This document shows positions 40,501 to 55,500 of a stretch of DNA of 64,000 nucleotides, in pieces; within the stretch, counting starts at the first letter, position 1; each line of letters starts with the position of its first letter. The notes beneath the pieces were generated by a model. The model did no database searches. It was not told where the DNA came from and saw nothing but the letters and a program-made list of their open reading frames with translations. The position numbers and the translations under genes are program-made. Origin of the DNA: Chaetoderma sp. LZ-2023a. Taxonomy: Eukaryota; Mollusca; Caudofoveata; Chaetodermatida; Chaetodermatidae. The stretch lies in contig CM067370.1 in the NCBI GenBank assembly GCA_034401795.1, positions 67,143,188-67,207,187 of the forward strand, written 5' to 3'.

Positions 40501-43500
40501 GTAATGGTCATTAAAGCTTGCCTCACAGTGTCACTGTCATACTGTCCTCCACAGAACTCCATGGAACAGAGCCGTGGAGGCTTTCGCTGGTGTAGTACGG
40601 ATCACGTGTGCCCCGAGGTCGAATTGGCCAGGACTGAACTGATCCCATCTCACCCCTAGTACGACCAATCAAGGCCTGTAGGTGTAGCCCGAATACGCTG
40701 TGAGCATGAAAATGACTTAGTCTGTTAAACCGCGCATTGCACATGCGGGCTATTCTAGATAGACGTCTACGCTATGTAGTAATTATAGAGTGTGGCATAA
40801 CTTCTGTAGCTAATTGCCTGTATTTTCCAAATCATTAATACTGGGCCTCTCCAATCGTCGACTTATATGAATCTGTTTACAGAATCAAAATCAGACAGAA
40901 ATTGGCTGAGATATCCTTAAATTAAAACCTGCACTGATGCTGACCCGTATGATGGGCCGTATCACGCGTGCCCCATAACGCTTGGGGGTGAAGGTCGTTT
41001 GTGACATCACTAAAACACGTGACATCCTGCCTTTTACCTGGTTGATTGGCTGAAAGGACTTGGTGGTGCTAGCTGATTGGTCAAGGAATCCTTTATAAGG
41101 AGCCGTATCGGCCACAAATCCTCAGTCGGGATGGGGATGTGGTTTGATATGGTTGTCATTTGATAGAAGCTCTTCAGCACTATGTCGAGCAGCCATTGCC
41201 AATCTACACAGGTCTAATCATTTAACATCTGAAGCTGCGATCATGGCCTACCTCGCCGAGTGCCAAAGTTCTAATTTTTCTGCCCTTCTTCAAGGGCTAA
41301 TCAAACTAAAGTTATGGTCTCGACTCAACCTGAGAAGTAGCACTCAACGGCGCATCTAAATTAACCGATGACGCAGAATTAAGCTACCGTTTACAACCCA
41401 AAACGGGGCTCGCTTTCGAATGACATTAACATCACCAAATTGAACTATAGGCCTTTCTGGCCATTGTGTATCTCCTTGTGTATCTCACCAACTCCTGTCC
41501 AAGACACGCCTAACAAGTGGTTCCAAACTAGCACCCTACTGGGGCTCATCTTAATGAGCTGAACTTCTGCATGAACTAATCAGCCGATTTTCGTTGTTCT
41601 CGAGATAAATGATTAAAAGGTGTTCTTACACCTTAACTTTATTTCCTACACGCTGACGACTAATAGGCATGCATAGGTCAGCTAGACCTACATCTTTCGT
41701 TTTAAGCTAATCACGGTGATATCTACGGCATTGGCCGATTTTTTAGCATTGTTCTTTTGTTTATTCATGTTCAAATAAATATAACTCGCTAATAAAGATT
41801 ACAGACACTCAATAGTGCATAAACCTAATAAGTTCCTAGTAAGTTCTTAATAGCAACACGTTTCACTAGTAACCAAATCTATGCTTAGAATAAGACAGGA
41901 TTTGGCTCTAAACCTATCTAATTATAAGCTCAGATAATTCAGTTAGTTAATAGCAGATAGAAATCGCTTCCGCAATAAAAAGTACTGCCAAACATTGTAT
42001 AGGGCGCTACTGTGTGATAATATACTATTACACCAAAAGATCAGACCGACCAGTCTGCTTGCTTCCATTGCACTTAACTCCGGGCAACCTGGTTCTATGT
42101 AGGATAGTCATAGAAAACTGGGATCCGACCGCTATTTTTCAGTACATTCTTTGCAATGGAGCAATACATGGACCAGGCCTTTGAGCTACGGTCAAATCGC
42201 CTTTTAAAGGCAAGCAGAATAATGGGTTGACCAAGATATTTCAAAGACTATTTCTTAGTTATAAAATTAAGACTACCGGTAGGTAGAAGCCTAAAGCCTT
42301 CCCCTGGAACCACAAAGCGGTCTGGTTCAGGTTTCAAAGCGTGAATTTCACTTTTTCGCATAACTGAAGCTGCAGCAACTAGACCTACAGACATAAGTGT
42401 TAACAACTTCATTGAAGTAGCACATAGTGGATCACCAGGTTTATTGGCTAACACAAGTGATAAACTTCAAGATGAAATCACAGGCGTATTCCTTGGTCTT
42501 AAGTTTTTAAACTCCATAATTCACCACTTCCGCTCTTAGCCTAAGGCGTAAAGTTATGAGTATCATAGACATAATAGAGGAAACCAGCTGCTACATGAAT
42601 AGATGCTTCCACCGAATTAATACATCTTGTTGAGCACCATTCTGAAAATCTGTCGATTTTATATTTATATGCTCTGGTGGTTGATCCACTTCTGACATTG
42701 ACTATGAAATTGGCGGCTTACTCAGAAAAGCCCTCCCTTAATTGCAGGTTCTTTGACAACATCTAGGCAGTCAATTGGAACATTGAAGGATTGTTGTGCA
42801 GTTGTCTATCACAGGTGCTGGATTGCAGACCAGAAGGTCCAGAAGATCTGTATACCTTGCTCAGCTTGGCCAGTTCAGGGTAATCAGAATCATTTAGCAT
42901 GACTTAAATGTACATTGAAAAACATTTATCTGCACAGCATTTGGATTGCTATGTCAGGCCATGCTATGCTTCACATAAGGCTCGACAAAAACCATGTTGT
43001 CATATGACATAGGCATAAAATTATGCCGAAAATTGTGATTAACGGGAAGAACTAGCCAACACGGAACCCGTAAATAGCCATCCCGGGCCTATGCCATGCC
43101 TGCTCTATGGATGGCTATACTATACGCATGAAGGCAAGAATGTCTAAGAAACAATTTTCCCCCTCTGCGCATGCGCCTGGCCACTGAGAGTATCCCTGTA
43201 ATGGACAGGTTTTCTTTCATAGCAAAGGACATGGCCACATTCGCGTGATGCTGATGACTGAGTTGACACCTTTAGGTATGTATGTATATATGATTACTGT
43301 ATTCCGTGGCCGTAGTAGTAGAAACATCCTACAGCTGCAATCAGTCCTTCTTCACTTTTGCCCACTGTGTCTTGCCCTCAGTCAAAATCCGTAGCTTCCT
43401 CAGGTCCATTCTTGACTTGCGTGTACCGAGTCCTGCTTTCTTGAGGTCACCGTTTAGCACGCTTAGCAGATTTATGCAATGACATCCTCTCCTGGCTTTG

Positions 43501-46500
43501 TATTTTCTGGCTACGAGTAGGGCGATTCCCAAGGCTCTCTTGTGCTGTGTCTCTTCTGGCAGCCTTAGTGCATGGTCAAACATGGACCATCTTTGCTGGG
43601 CGACCTTTACAGTCCATCGTTGGAAATTATGCTGTCTGGGCATCAGTGTCCAGTGATGGTGAGTAGGTGTTAGCGGTAGCAGGCATCAAGTTTGTCTAGA
43701 GCTGCCTTTGGATGCCCAGCTGTTACAGTTATACAGCATCAGTGAGACGCAGGTTGCATTGCATAAACATAGCCTTTTTATCAAGGGCTTCTTTGATCTA
43801 CGAATCCATAGCTTCCAGAAGGACTGGAAAGCTATGTTCCCCATGACGCAGCATGTAGCAATGTCAGCAGTACAGCAAAGCAGTGAGCCAAAGATTGTAC
43901 TTTTCCTCCATGGTTCGTCGCCACGAAGTGGGTCATTATTTTCTTTAGTTTCATGCTTTGTAGATAGGTATATGTGGGTGAACTATGTTTTAGATTCATT
44001 CATAGAGATTCTCAATTTTTAGTTTGCTTGCAGCTATTGGGAGAAGTTCGTCAAGGGGTTTCTTTTCCTCGTCTATGAAGTCCACATTATCAGCATGTTC
44101 CATCTCTGCTGGCATAGCCAGTATTGACACTGGGGGGTTTGGAACTTTCCCGCACAGATTTCAATGCAGCAGCAAGGTAACAGGTGAAAAGCACCAGAGA
44201 TAGACCATCTTCCTGTGGGGAGCCGATTGATGCTTCAAACTCTAGACTTCACTGACTTGACTCATACTCTCAGCTTGGTGTCTGCAAGCAGTAGTCTCAC
44301 TAATTGTAGCTCATCTTCATTTCAACTGGCCTGGCGCAATCCATCTAGGATATTTAATTGTGTCGAAGGCTCATGACATGTCAATGCCCATTTTGTGGAA
44401 ATCCCAGTGTTTGAACATGACTACTGACACAAGCCCATATGATGCCTGTGCAGCTGCGTCCACATTTGAAGCCATTTTGACATGACTCGGTGAAGTCATC
44501 GATCTTGTCTCGGATGCAGCATAGAGTAACATTGGATAGGATTTTCAGCATGCTATTCAGGAGTACAATGGGCTGCAGATTGGCTGGGGGGGAGGTGGCT
44601 TCTTGGGCTTGGGTAGTGCGATAAGGGTGCCTTATCCTACAGCATCGATGGGAATGTGGTGCAGCATAAAAGCTGAACTGATTAGGTGCGTGATCAGTTT
44701 TGAGATGCACGTCCATTTTTCAGGGCTTTAAGTGCCTTTTCAACTTCTGCCATTTTAATTGGTGGCCTGGGTTTCCTGAGAACGGGTGTAAGGGCTCATC
44801 ATCATTGTCAGTCAACTGTTCCTTGAACCATTCTCAAATCGCCTCGGCTTTTCCCCGGTCAGTCCCGATAAAGTGTCCTTCAGAGTTGTGTACAGTGAGT
44901 GGTGGTGTGTAGTCAGTAACTCTTAGGGCTCGGGCTGCCCGAAATATTATATGACAGTCATCCATGGCAGTGATTTCATCTGCTAGGGAGTCTGCTTGTT
45001 GAATAGCAAGATCTTTTAAGCATTCGCTAATGTGGCGCAGAATGTTATTGCGCTCCGGGCGTAGTTTGTTGCGGTCTTCACTTTGGCCACTTTGATAGAT
45101 GCGCCGCCGTAACACTTTCTGCTCTGCTGACAGTTTTACTACTAGAGGTTCATTAGTATACCTAGTTTGGTTGTTTTTAAGAATACCTATGGTGCTGGTA
45201 GCTGATGATTCCATAGATTTCAGTATTTTGGTTAGGGCTTTGTTTGGATTGGAGCTGATGTCGATGTTAGCTATCTGCTCCCCGAGGGCCTTTTTGTATG
45301 ACATTTGAGTGTCAGTGTCGCTGATGAGCTTGGGTAGGTTGTAGGTGACTCTACCCTCTTGCTGGTATGGTGTTTATATATTAGGTAGAGACACATTTTT
45401 CTATATAAAATCTTTGCACCACTTCTTCCTTGAAATAACGGCCATGATCACAGCGGGAATGTTTGGTACCATTAGACAGTCTGAAGATTCTGCATCATCA
45501 AAATGACAACAGCGAGTCAAGTCAAGAAGAAAACGACCCACAAATTCCTGAGTACGACCCCGCCATTCAACGGCTGATTTCTGCTGGAGGCTGCTGAGGC
45601 TGGTGCCTCTGTACAGATGATCACCAATTGACGAGATATCGCAAGAAAGCCAGCCATTCGTCAAAAGATAATGAGATGCAGAGCAGAGAGTATAAAAGCT
45701 GCTCGCTCTGCGACTTAAAGCACCGTGACACCAGTCCAGGTTTCACACTAACGCCTCCCCAACAACCCCAGTCGACGGTAATTGTTCAGCTTCTTTGCTC
45801 TAATACCTGGCAGGAAAAGCACAGAGGAGCTTCTGACTTAAACCGCTCAGTTTAGGACGTCATTTACAGAATATTCGCGCCGCCACTTGACACGAAAGAG
45901 AAGTAGACATCAACTCCACAGTGGCTGAACCTGCCAATGTTTCCTGCGCTGTAACATCATCAAGAAAACATCGCTGCTGCCCACCGCTTGCTGCGAAGGA
46001 ATTCAGAAAGTCTCTGTTCGGTACTAACCTCAGACCAAGTTCCGCTTCTGCTGCTTCGTATTGTCTTGTTCTGAACGACACTTTTCCCCCCCACTAAAGA
46101 ACATTTTTGTGAAAGATAACTTCCACTGCACTGCCCTCTTTTCAACAGAAACACCCCGTTAGAATCAACTTCCACCACGCCATTCTCGCGACAACTCCTT
46201 GTGAAAACAGACTTCCTCCGCGTCGTTCTTGTGACTGCTTCTCCGCGAGAATCCGCTCAGCTTTTGTTATCTCTGGTCATCGAGGATTAAGTCACTGCGT
46301 GACGTTGTGCCTTGGGAATATATCTACCAAAGCTGGTTCAAAGCCAACAACGCCCCCAATAGCAAGCCTGCAACCTACAACCGCGGGACTTCTTGTGATT
46401 GTGAACTTTCTACCATCCTTCTAGGACTTGAACAGTGCATGTTAAATCTTAAATGTCCTCACTAATCTAGTTCTCTATTCTTTACAAATTTCTAGATATA

Positions 46501-49500
46501 TCACATTAAGCGTGGTTTATTATCATTTAGGAAATGCTCAAAAGGAGATCTCCCATCTTAGCCATCACCTGCAGACGACGATCTTGTGCCCTGCTCAATG
46601 TGAAGACAAATACTAGCATTGTAGCGGTGTTGCTTTTCAAATACTTGTAAATACAAATAAGGACCATCACCATTTTTACTGCTTTTCTAAGCGGCTGATG
46701 CCCTCAGCGCTTCGCATAGCGTAAAGAAATTGAAACAACGCTGCGATGGGAGACGTGTTTTCCGACCTCCAAAAGGGTTACTCCTTGTTTTGTAGCTCCC
46801 CTGCACTTCACTTGGACTACCCTTGAATAGTGTAAAGTCGCCAGTGGATATTTCTGCCGCTTTTCCCCCTGCGTGCGCAATCAACGTATGTCTTCCGACT
46901 CCTCAATCTGCGCTGCTTCGGCTGGACCACGAGCCGCTTTGATTAGGAAATACTGCTATGGCTAGGAAAGCTGATTCCCTCGGTTCGCCACGCCTCAAAG
47001 CTCGCCTTACCCGCGCCTGAAAATCTCGTCACTGACTCCCCGCGCCAGTTTGTCGCACCTTCTATGCCTGTCATCACTTTAGAACGTGGCGGTGTCCAGA
47101 CTTGGCAGAGGTTCTACGAAACTCTTTCCTCTTTATTTACATGGGCCAGTTTGCGCGTCTGCATCTTGCAAGGACCGGCCCTTGGACCCTCTCAAGATAT
47201 TTTGGACGTTGCTGAAGTCGGTCTAGGCACTGAGCCAAAGATTCGCCTGACCTTGCAACAGTAGAGGTTCTCGCTTAATCTAACCGATCAGGTCCTGCGG
47301 CGACCTGAGGCCTTACTCTGCAAAACATCCTAAGTAACTAAACTACCGCCTCGTGCGGGATCCGTTTAGGCACACACAGAAGGCCTGCATCTGGACATTT
47401 ATTGAGAATCGGATCAACCTGGCGGCAACTACTAAAACTTCCCTCCATGTGTTCTACCCCTTAGGACACTAAAGTAAGATTCTTCTCTCTGCTCCGCCTT
47501 AAGCGGGCCACTAGGAAATAGTTACTTTTCAGAGCTAAACAACATTTACGATGAATTAACCATAGATATATGGACTGACGAGACAAATAGTAACCATTAG
47601 TGACGTACTGACTGCCAGGGATAGATAGGAAAGCCTGCTGTCTCTTCCCTCGCTCCGAAGGCCTACCCGCCTCCTGAGTGATGTTATTTCGGAGAGGCTG
47701 ACGCTCGGCGGATGATTAGGACACGAATTGCTCCTATCATCACCCGGTGTGCAACTTTCGGCCGATGGCATCGCGCACAGAGCTTAGGAAACCTAAAACA
47801 TTAAGCAAGACCATCCTCGCGACCTCTCTCGCTCCAGTTTCCCACCTCGACACACTAATTAGCACCCGAGAGACGCTTAAAAAGAGCTTGGCTCGAAAAC
47901 AGGCAGGAAAGATCGAAAGCCATCTGCGGTAAAGAGAGCCACCTGCGGTCCTTTCCTCCCATTTTACATGCACCACATCTGTATGCACCTCCTGTTTCCC
48001 ACAGGATTAACCCGGAAGGAATGATTCATTGGCCTGGGGATGTCTTTTCATCAGTGCGACCCTCTGGCTCCGCTTGGTGACTAAAAGGAAACAGAAGGAA
48101 GGAAACATCCAAAGTGGATCGGGATGGATATTGCAAGAGGAATGGCTGCTCCAAGCTCCGATCTTCTGCCCACGGAATGCGGAGATGAGACTGACATACC
48201 GACCACTGGGGAGGATCCAGTCTCCTTGATACGTCAAACTCAGGCACACTGCCACGTCGGAAATGTCTTGGCAGACCTGCGCGTCTCTAAGGAGACTGCT
48301 GACCACTCTGGTCAGCAAACGTTTGGGGGGGGGGAAAGCCCCAACCTCGTATGCAGGGAACGGCGTCGCAAGCCCCGAGACTGGGACAGATACCAGTTGC
48401 CCCGGTGCAACGACCGGCCACCCAGTTTCCTCAGACTGGGACAGGCACGGGACGGCGGCCCACTGCCCTCATCAAAATATTTGAGCACTAGGTATCAAAT
48501 TACGAGTGAGCAGGTCCCAAAAACTACATACAACCATTTGCGCTGTTAACTAACAAAATCTTAATTTTGATTGGCTGGTTACAACGATGTCTTTTCATGC
48601 AACAACCTCTCTTGAATAGACTTGAATGACCCATAGTCGATATATCCCATATTGGACAAATTTTCGGTTGATCCATTGAGCGATTCCTAAGTTGTTTTCT
48701 TAGCTAAATGACATCCAAAATGTTTGCCAATCAGGTTCTATAGAATGAACTTGGTTCAGACGTTGACATATAGACGATGTTTCTTGAGAATTACGTTAAT
48801 GACCCAAGCAGTTTCAAATATTTATCCCCACATTTTGAACAAACTGAAGGGATTTTGCAGTCACCTTCGTGAGCCTGTCAGTCCATCAGGCTGTCTCATC
48901 AGAAATGGTTTTGTGGAATTCAATAAAATTTGTTATGTCACATGAGCTACCCATATGGATTGGGGTCTGTAAGATGACATGTACATCAGACCCCACACGG
49001 GCAGAAAATCAAAGTTATGGGAATCCAACTAGATTTGGTATATTACATCTAGTTATACATAGGCATGCTGTGGATTGCAAGACACTGTTTATATTAGGTT
49101 CCATCACTGGTGTGAGGTGTGGGTCCATTGATGGGGGCAGAATTGCAAAACTGGCACAATTCAATCAAAATCGGTATGCGAGTTACTCATATAATTGGGG
49201 ATTACAACGTGACTATATTAGTTCTGTCCATGAGATGGGGTTTAGAGGGAAGAGCGGCAAAGTTGGTGAAAGCATGGGCATTTGAGATGTGTTTAAATAT
49301 GTTGCTAATAAGGACAAATCTGTCCAATACCCACGCTGTTGATATATTTTTCAATCAGGCTCCTGCGAGGACAAAAGTGTCTATTTTGGAGACAATGTTG
49401 CCCACAGCTTGTGTCAGTGGTGTGATCTTTTGACCTCAAAATTGGTACACGTCTTCGGGACCCTACAGACATACACCTACCCAAGTTTGGAGATCATTCC

Positions 49501-52500
49501 AGTAGAACCAGAGTTATTAAAAATGTCTTAAGAACAACAATAACAACAAGAATAAGAAGAAATAGCACTCCATGCTCGCAGTAACTCTTGCATCTAATGA
49601 CTCAGGTAAAATAGCACAAAATTCAAGATGACGACTAACTATATCACCAATCAATTCTGTCAGGACAACAAGACTGATTAATTTAATTCAAATGTATAAA
49701 ATTTGTACTTAACAGCCACCAAAACCTATGTATCAAAATCGTGCCAGTGGTTCTCAACCATGCATCACTATCGTCCTGATGATTCTTGAGAAGTCTTTTA
49801 AATGAAAAGTTGATGACTTATGACATGGACAGATGATGGACAGCTATAATTACATAAGCTCACTTAGCTTTTCACACCAGTTGAGCTAATAATGCGAATG
49901 TCAATAAGAGGCCCAAGGTCTAGTGTGACTCACCCGGAACACCAGGATTTGAGCAAAGTTAGCTTTAGTAGAATCAATAGCAACTAGCAATGTGGGAATT
50001 GTTCACTCTAGGATCCTTCCACCAAAGTTTACTGAAAATTGACGAGTTGACAAAAATCCTATACAATATTTCTCATTCCACACTCAACTGCTTTACAGGG
50101 ACACTCAACTGTGCTACAGGGACACTAGACTGTTTTAAATGGACACCCAACTGCTTAAATACAGGGACACTCAACTGCTTAAATACAGGGACACTCAACT
50201 GCGTTACAGGGACACTCGACTGCATTACATGGACACTCAATTGCTTAAATATAAACACTCAACTGCTAATATAGGGACATTACTCAACTGCTTTACAAGG
50301 ACACTCAACTGCTTTACAAGGACACTCAACTGTTTTACAGGGACACCCAACTGCTTTAGAGGGGTGCTCAACTGCTTTTCAGGGACACTCGACTGCTTTT
50401 CAGGGACACACAACTGCTTTATAAGGACACTCAACTGTTTTACAGAAACAACCAACTGCTTTAGAGGGACCCTTCACTGTTTTACAGGGACACTCGACCG
50501 CTTTACAGGGACACTCAACTACTTTACAGGGACACTCAACTGCTTTACAAGGACACTCAACCGCTTTACAGGGACACTCAACCGCTTTACAGGGACACTC
50601 AACTTCTAAGTACAGGGACACTCGACTGTTTTACAGGGACACGCGACTGCTTTACAGGGACACTCAATTGCTTTACAGGGACATTCAACTGACTTACAGG
50701 GACACTCAAATGCTTTCCAGTTTTTGCTATGCACCACTTATCTCTAGCTAAGCTCCAACCACTATCAATTTCTAGAAAACTCTACAGGTAAGCGGTCATA
50801 TTATTTTGAGAATAAGTTGACTGTGTGCTGTTGCTGCCTACACCGCCCACTCAAATTAGTTTCAAAATATTCAACAGAATGTTTATTAAATAGTAAAGAC
50901 ATATGGCAGCAACACCACCCAGTAAAAATTAGTTTCAAAACATTCAACAGAATGTTTATTAATTAGTAAATACATACAATTCGTACTTATCTACATCACT
51001 CATGACATCATTGATTGACGTCATCCTACACGTCACATACTTACTTATGACCTCATTTGATGGATGGATGGATAAACTGGAAAGGTCCATTACCACACAT
51101 AAGCACGCTAGACAGGATTAGTGTCATAAGTCAATGTTTGTTTAACAAATCGAACAACTCAATGATTAAAATAAAAATTGTCGAAGATTGATTAACCTTT
51201 TAACCTTACAGGTGAGATAACCAAATGTCAGAAATATCACTCTGAATGTTTTTTAATTAATTAGATTGGCAACGTTTACTGTCCTCGTGCCAAATTGTTT
51301 CAAGATATCCAAGGATGAACGAGTGCTTACGTCTGATTATCCATGTCATAGCAGCACCTAATGTAGAGGCATTTGCCTTGCCCACGCCCAGTCCAGACAA
51401 CATCTGCTCAGCAGCCAGGGCACCAGTAATACTGCTAGCAAATGCCTGCAGAGATAAAGACAGATTTAAGGGAAAGGAAAAGGGAACTCCTAAATGACGT
51501 TGATTGGTAAAACCACACACTTATGAAAGTACTATCATCGGTAAAGAATATAAAATGAATCAGTATAACTTAATGTTCTCATAAAAAAAGAAACCGAAGA
51601 ATGACAATCAGATTGTTGAAATCTATGCCCACCCCACCCCCACCATCAAGCAATGGATTAATGTAGTATTAACACGGCATATTGGAAACTGGCACAGCAT
51701 ACATGTATTGGGTTTATGCCCATTAACATATGCGAGTATGCACTATACTGATGACATTCAGTCAGTTATAAAGGGCATATCATTATAATTAAAAATAAGA
51801 GGTCCAAGGGGCCTGTGTCACTCACCTGTCAAAATTGTTGGTGGGTGGTTTAGTAGTCGTTTAAATGAGTTTGTGGACATTTTTGCAAGTGCAATATGGC
51901 CGCCAAACACGCTACATTTTGATTGGCCCACGGCACCCAGGTTGGGGTTTTTTGACGGATCAACTTCCCTTGAACAAACTTTAATGGCCCCTTAGTCCTT
52001 AATCACACCGCCCAAATTTCGGCCTGATTCCTTCAGCGGTTCTGGAGGAGTTGTTTTCGGGAAAACTAGGTCATCCAAGATGGTCGCCGAACCATTTGGT
52101 CAATTAAGTCCTCTTGAAGAAACTTGGCTTACCTCTTGGCCTAAATGAAGATTCCCCAAGCGGTTTCAGAGAAGATTTTTAGACATTTCCTAAAATTGGC
52201 CAAAATCCAAAATGGCCACCGGGCAAATTGGCCTATCGGGTTCATTTGAACAAACTTGGATCCCTATGCCCTAAGGATGCTTCCTGCCAAACATAATTGA
52301 AATCGGCCTAGTAGTTCTCGAGAAGACATTTTAAATTTCCCATTGCTTTAGCATGGGAGCTTTTGACGAGAGAATTATCCAAGATGGCCATCAAACTGTT
52401 CATCCGACAATTTCAAAAATTGCAAATTTAAGCCCAGAACACCCAAAAACATACACAGAACCAATTTTGGCCTCAAAATCCATCAAATAAAAAAATCCAA

Positions 52501-55500
52501 TATGGCCACCAAACAGGCCATAAGGATGCTTCCTGCCAAATATAATTGAAATCGGCCCAGTGGTTCTTGAGAAGTCATTTAAAGGAAAAGTTGACGGACG
52601 GACGGACGGAGGATGGACGGATGAACACACGATGGACGGTGGCCACGGCATAAGCTCACTTGGCCTTTCAGGCTGGGTGAGCTAATAATCACAATTTCTT
52701 AAATTAGGTCACTGGAACCTCGACCTTTTAACCCCTAAAGTAAAAATTTTTAGACCCCCCCCCCCACGAGGAACACACAGGCCTAGTTTGCTGAAGATGC
52801 CTCCGGTAGAACATTCGTTATAATCTGGAAATGCAACTCAATTTGGTAACCATAACCTTGACGCATGAACTGTCAACCCCAAAATTAATAGGCTTCTTCG
52901 GTTCCCCCAAGGGCAGCACGCAGGTTGAAGCTTGGGTTAAGATCGATTCCTTCAATTGTCATCCGGCAAAGTAACTCAATTTCCTTAATTTGGTAACTAT
53001 GACCTTGAGTCCATGACCTACAGTATCAACCACAAAATTAACTAGATTGATCGGTCGATGACGCCTGATCACAAATTCCCACATTCACCGCTTTTAACTT
53101 TCGACACCACACAACCCAACCCCGGGGGCGGAGTCAAATGTAAACATCCTTTTGCACTCCGCAATCATATGGGTAATTCACATACCAAATTTGGTTGAAT
53201 TTCATCCAACAGTGTCAGAGGAGTTGCATTACAATCAATTTTTTTACCTTTTGACCCCCACCCCCACCCCCTTTAGGTGGTGGTAGTCTTGTGTTATACA
53301 CCCCCCACCCCCATGGATACTTACCTCCTCTAATACTATTTGCTATATAGATCCGGGTATCTATTACATCTGGAAAAAACTTCAGCTGACTCTGCCATCC
53401 TCATATAACTTCATCCTCTTCTATATTCTCTTGATTTGAGCTTCCAGCCTCATATCAATTACTGCTCAAAACGCAAATCCGCGTTTCAACAAACCCGGTC
53501 TAGCCGGGTGATGTAATCAATGCGTTGCGCATAAACTTCATATTTTATTTTTACAGAGAAAAAACAAAAATACCGTGAGACACGATTTGAAATGAGGGGC
53601 GGTTGAGGTAGGCCATAGTATTAGAGGAGGTAAGTATCCATGGGGGGGGGGGGGGTTATAACACCAGACTACCACCACCTAAATGGGGAAGTCTGGGGGT
53701 CGTTATACCTACCCCTAAGATACGTTACCTCCTCTAATACTATTAGCTATAACCCCAGAATTCGTCATGATCATATATTAACCTGAATTTTGAAGGTTAT
53801 AATATGAATAACTTTCACCTCTAACACGGAGGGTAGGCAAATTGCGTGAGGCGGCAGGTCAGCAAAATGAGAAAAGGTGCATAATACACACACAACATGA
53901 TTGTTAGTATCACACGTGATAAAGATGATGATAAAATTCTTACCACATTAAGAACGAGACGATGTTGAGGGACGAGACGTTGAAGAAGAAGCACACGGCA
54001 AGTGCGGAATGGCTCGTGAAGATAGATTAATGATATTGCAAAAGAAGGACGAAGATGGGCTCTGATCTTTAAGATAACAATTTATAAAGGTGGACTCATG
54101 TATCTAGCCGTCGACTTGCATAATATCCGAGATGGATGAGCCTGCTAAGTGGGCGAGGGTAGTAGAAAGACCCTGGACATCATGAGATTTAACCCCTACT
54201 ATCTGCCTATCGCCAGGAGACGCAAGATCATAGCAAGTAATAATAGTCTCAGTAATCCATTTTGCAATAGTCTTAAGGGATGCCGCACAGTTAATAGAGG
54301 GAGCGTAAGTGACCCAAAGATGTTTATTGTCAGGACGTTTAAAAGCGGTTTGGGTTTTATAAATCTTTAAGGCCCTGACCGGACACCAGAGCTCGTCACC
54401 TGGAGAAAAAGACAATTTCCTAAGAACAATGGGTTCTGCCGGATGAGGAAGAGTTTGTGATTTGGAAAGAAACTCCCTTCTGGGGTAGAGAGTAAGGCAA
54501 TTTCCAGAGTCACAAATGTGGTCACTTTCCGCTGAAAGAGCGTGAAGTTCCGAACGACGAAGGGTAGAGGCAGCGGCCACCAGAAAAATAGTCTTGAAAG
54601 CAAGAAACTTAAGACAAACAGATCCTAGGGGTTCGAAGTGTTTGCTGTTAAGGACTTGTAGGACCAGAGACAAATTCCAGGAAGGAAGAGGAGCCTTGTC
54701 CACTGGACGAATGTTGAACATGCCTCTAACAAAATTGTTAAGAGTAGAACCATCCGCTGGAGGTGTTAGAAATAGAATGGACAGACTGAGCTAGCGTGAA
54801 ACTATAGCCTCTAACCATGTAGGCGGACAGGTGTAGTGTCAAATAGATAAGTAAAAAAGTATAACACCTCTGATAAAGATGCCGAATCGGGCAGGATATG
54901 GTGGTATTTGTTTGGTCTGGACAGTTGATCGGCAATGAAGTTCAGACGGCCGGGGATATGAGCTACTGTGAGAGAAATGTTGTGATCTCTGCACCACATC
55001 AGACGATGAAAGGACCTGGCACAGAGACGGGGATTTGGTACCTGCCTGGCGGCTGAGATAAGACACTACCGTTGTGTTGTCTGATTAGAACGTGCTGATT
55101 CACAAGAATATGAACCCAAGATTGGAGGGCTTTCGAAACAGCTAAAAGTTTGAGAAGAATGATATGAAGAGAATCTTGATGGGACCCAAAGAGCTCCCCA
55201 TCCGTCTAGGGTGGCATCGGTGAAAATAGTTGCCGATGGAAGAGGTTTCCGAAGAGGGACTCCTACCGAGAGATAATCAGAGACTAGCCAAAATGGAAGA
55301 AATTCCAGGAGAGGACGAATTGGAATCAGTTGATACAAGGGATCTCTGGATTGGCACCAAAGGGACATAGATAGAGTAGGAGAGGATGCCTCATGGCTGC
55401 CGCCCAAGGAATTACTCTTTCGACCAACACCATGAGACCAAGGACTCAGAAAAAAGCGAGTTGATACCACCTTTTGATTGACAAGAATCGAAACCGCAAA

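Larger units (their letters stand above)
38173..43280 (-). mobile_element. DIRS-D, deleted and interrupted DIRS remnant
   Basis: The left terminus (38173-38370) and an internal complementary region are related to DIRS-B. They are followed by B-like 3' non-coding sequence to about 38860 and again at 40290-40480, then recombinase fragments at 40480-40590 and 42190-42905. Homology stops near 42905: RT, RNase H and Gag are missing. A 159-bp tandem array (38880-40290) and about 1.6 kb of unknown sequence (40591-42185) interrupt it. A right terminus is not certain; the GCGCATGCGC-bearing stretch at 43150-43240 may be a vestige. It is clearly broken and older than DIRS-B. Confidence 0.8.
43330..45400 (-). 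mobile_element. Decayed LINE (non-LTR retrotransposon) fragment
   Basis: Minus-strand pieces appear in LINE order. First a linker region (44834-45304: LRRRIYQSGQ, AARALRVTDYTPPLTVHNSE). Then RT (44381-44716: PIVLLNSMLKILSNV, IDDFTESCQNGFKCGRS). Then about 44000-44300 with SPQEDGLSLVLFTCYLAAAL and HADNVDF. Last the C-terminal tail (43341-43643: RWSMFDHALRLPEETQ, ARRGCHCINLLSVL). The RT active site, normally YADD, reads HADN. Several frameshifts separate the pieces and no endonuclease was found, so it is 5' truncated and dead. I cannot assign the clade. Confidence 0.8.

Noticed and set aside
50139-50621. Cys/Thr-rich repeat proteins from the 21-bp array
   Set aside because: Both strands are equally open and this is simple tandem repeat translation.
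54149-54370. 73-codon plus-strand frame over the DIRS-E recombinase
   Set aside because: It lies opposite the recombinase remnant and has no independent support.
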